From Streptomyces sp. NBC_00193 (lineage in GTDB: Bacteria; Actinomycetota; Actinomycetes; Streptomycetales; Streptomycetaceae), in NCBI RefSeq assembly GCF_026342735.1, contig NZ_JAPEMM010000001.1, positions 2,604,001-2,668,000 on the forward strand: a stretch of DNA of 64,000 nucleotides. Reading direction: 5' to 3'. Below, one piece after another: positions 62,478 to 64,000 of the stretch. A program made the position numbers and the translations under genes. The stretch's first letter is position 1; each line of letters opens with the position of its first letter. Below the pieces are notes generated by a model. It was not told the origin of the DNA, did not search any database, and saw only the letters and a list, made by a program, of their open reading frames with translations.

Positions 62478-63545
62478 ATGGCACGCGGCGCCGACGAGAA
62501 ACTCGTCTCGCGCCGCATCAAACTGCCCAAGCGCATCGTCGAAAAACCGCTCCGTCAGGTCACGCGCCGCCTGCTGATGGCGCTGTTCGTCATGGCCCTG
62601 ACGGTCCTGATCGTGTGGATCGACCGCGAGGGCTACCACGACAACGCCAACAACAAGGTCGACTTCCTCGACTGCGTCTACTACGCGACCGTCACGCTGT
62701 CGACCACCGGCTACGGCGACATCGTCCCGTACAGCGACAGCGCGCGGCTGGTCAACGTCCTGCTGATCACCCCGCTGCGCGTGCTGTTCCTGATCATCCT
62801 GGTCGGCACCACCCTGGAAGTCCTCACCGAACGCACCAGGGAAGAGTGGCGGCTCAGCCGCTGGAGGAAGAACTTGCGCGAGCACACGGTCGTCGTCGGC
62901 TTCGGCACGAAGGGCCGCTCCGCCCTGCAGACCCTGCTGGCCACCGGCCTCAGCAAGGAGCAGGTCGTCATCGTCGACCCCAGTGCCAAGGTGATCGACA
63001 TCGCCAACGCGGAGGGGTTCACAGGGGTCGTCGGCGATGCCACGCGCTCCGACGTCCTGCTGCGCGCCGAGATCCAGAAGGCCCGTCAGATCGTCATCGC
63101 GACCCAGCGCGACGACACGGCGGTCCTGGTCACCCTGACGGCCCGCCAGCTCAACCGGGGCGCGAAGATCGTGGCGGCCGTCCGGGAAGAGGAGAACGCA
63201 CCGCTGCTGAAGCAGTCGGGCGCCGACGCGGTCATCACGAGCGCGAGCGCGGCGGGCCGGCTGCTCGGCCTCTCGGTGCTCAGCCCGAGCGCGGGCACGG
63301 TCATGGAGGACCTCATCCAGCAGGGCAGCGGGCTCGACCTGATCGAGCGTCCGGTGAACCGCGGGGAGGTCGGCAAATCGGTCCGGGACACCGACGACCT
63401 GGTCGTCAGCGTCCTGCGCGGCCACCGCCTGCTCCCGTACGACGATCCGCACGCGAGCCCCTTGCAGCTGACGGACCGCGTCATCACCATCGTCCGCGCG
63501 GCCCCGTCGGCCACCCCGCCGGTGGTCCTGGGTTCGGCGGAATAG
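62478..63545 (+). CDS. Potassium channel with RCK (TrkA-N) domain
   Basis: A 355-residue ion channel subunit. Two membrane helices (LLMALFVMALTVLIVWID and LLITPLRVLFLIILVGTTLEVL) flank the pore with the K+ filter TLSTTGYGDIVPY. The cytoplasmic part is an RCK domain: VVVGFGTKGRSALQTL (nucleotide loop), GVVGDATRSDVLLRAEIQ, plus a C-terminal TrkA-C-like region. ATG 62478 was chosen because similar proteins I recall begin near MARG; ATG 62445 (adjacent to a G-run, inside the parS site) would add 11 residues. Confidence 0.9.
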   Translation: MARGADEKLVSRRIKLPKRIVEKPLRQVTRRLLMALFVMALTVLIVWIDREGYHDNANNKVDFLDCVYYATVTLSTTGYGDIVPYSDSARLVNVLLITPLRVLFLIILVGTTLEVLTERTREEWRLSRWRKNLREHTVVVGFGTKGRSALQTLLATGLSKEQVVIVDPSAKVIDIANAEGFTGVVGDATRSDVLLRAEIQKARQIVIATQRDDTAVLVTLTARQLNRGAKIVAAVREEENAPLLKQSGADAVITSASAAGRLLGLSVLSPSAGTVMEDLIQQGSGLDLIERPVNRGEVGKSVRDTDDLVVSVLRGHRLLPYDDPHASPLQLTDRVITIVRAAPSATPPVVLGSAE

Positions 63546-63942
63546 GCGGTCTCCAACGCGAGCCCAGCAACGTGACGTCGAGGACCACGAAGCGGGCGGC
63601 GTCTCCGTCCTTCGGGACCTCGACGAGGGCGAGGCCGCCCTTCCGGTCTCGAAGCAGAACCGCGTGCCCGTCTGCAGCGACTCGATCCGGACCTTCTCGA
63701 CGAACCAGGTGACCGAGGAAGCCCAGGGCCACACCCGCCACCGCCGCGATGGCGGAGATCAGGGCGGCCCACGCCGCTGACCTCGTACCCGAGCCCCGCC
63801 TCCCGCCGCTCCCCGGCCCGGCCCCGGACGACCCCGCCGAGCTCGACGGCCCCGCCGAACCCGACGAATGGCCGTCCCCACCGGTTTCACCAGCCCGTGA
63901 TGTTCCACTTCGCGGGCGATCCGCGCGGTAGCCTCCGGCCAT
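63484..63942 (-). pseudogene. Small membrane protein, probably frameshifted
   Basis: A frame from ATG 63942 encodes a Gly/Ser-rich N-terminus, a membrane helix (AAWAALISAIAAVAGVALGFLG) and DRKGGLALVEVPKDGDAARFVVLDV. Third-position GC is high up to about 63715, drops, then is high again after about 63645. In the dropped part (63715-63645) another frame has high GC3 and reads VEKVRIESLQTGTRFCFE. This suggests two compensating indels in one gene. The 3' end overlaps the channel gene by 62 bases. Family unknown; a sequencing problem is possible. Confidence 0.45.
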
Positions 63943-64000
63943 GCATGCGATCACCATCGAACAGCCCGGCGGCCCCGAGGCCCTGGTGTGGGCCGACGCA
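63941..64000 (+). CDS. Quinone oxidoreductase-like protein (first 20 codons)
   Basis: The 20 readable residues, MHAITIEQPGGPEALVWADA, match the start of zinc-binding-dehydrogenase-like NADPH:quinone oxidoreductases of the MDR superfamily. TAGCCT lies six bases before the ATG, so the mRNA may be leaderless. The rest lies beyond base 64000. It is head to head with the small membrane protein gene, whose start overlaps. Confidence 0.7.
   Translation, partial: MHAITIEQPGGPEALVWADA

Overview
The window is very high-GC, GTG/TTG starts are frequent and genes are tightly packed on both strands. Several families are typical of Streptomyces: DUF397, XRE/DUF5753 regulators, SigE-family ECF sigma factor, mycothiol-dependent isomerase fold, F420-dependent PPOX oxidoreductase, bacterial proteasome activator and PASTA kinase. 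I read it as a chromosomal segment of a Streptomyces-like actinomycete. A perfect 14-bp ParB parS palindrome at 62447-62460, and a gene order I recall from the S. coelicolor region near oriC (bkd operon, NarL-type regulator, divergent Ser/Thr kinases), suggest it lies in the oriC-proximal core, with accessory cassettes inserted.

Layout. 1-2348: a WhiJ-like regulator locus (XRE, small ORF, RsbW-like ATPase), then a divergent HxlR/reductase pair. 2476-6758: fadE5-type acyl-CoA dehydrogenase behind twin inverted repeats, a protein with an internally duplicated Cys/His motif, and M18 aminopeptidase. 6844-10422: three genes I cannot assign, one with a possible ParB-like core. 10487-17816: thioredoxin/NHL protein, beta-lactamase-fold hydrolase, an ECF sigma factor with a translationally coupled membrane protein, an ATP-grasp-like protein, a LURP1-like protein and small membrane proteins. 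17905-22743: nitrilase, MDMPI-type enzyme, truncated AraC protein, GntR-MFS operon. 22833-25129: a papain-family protease carrying a C-terminal beta-propeller-like repeat array, followed in the same operon by a chagasin-type protease inhibitor. 25278-29008: a frameshifted gene, a repetitive secreted protein, GNAT, DUF397, and a second WhiJ-like locus. 29018-35364: mixed metabolic and hypothetical genes, including an azoR/hxlR pair whose facing 5' ends both look truncated.

35397-42267 is the most distinctive block. Four consecutive minus-strand genes encode secreted proteins with different N-terminal domains (unknown, NlpC/P60-like, Rpf-like transglycosylase, M23 endopeptidase), each ending in exactly five FG-GAP-like repeats of about 48 residues. 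Beside them is a 61-residue secreted peptide gene followed by about five 20-bp tandem repeats. This looks like a cell-wall remodelling set sharing one targeting module.

42377-64000: a LuxR-type regulator, double-GNAT protein, the bkd/pdh operon (E1alpha-E1beta-E2), response regulator, two divergent Ser/Thr kinases, a PadR-controlled ABC exporter operon, bpa (proteasome activator), a repeat-rich intergenic island, mobA-DUF6457, moeA, a potassium channel with RCK domain, a small membrane protein with probable frameshifts, and the first 20 codons of a quinone-oxidoreductase-like gene. Strong hairpin terminators separate many transcription units. No tRNA, rRNA, CRISPR or insertion sequence was seen.
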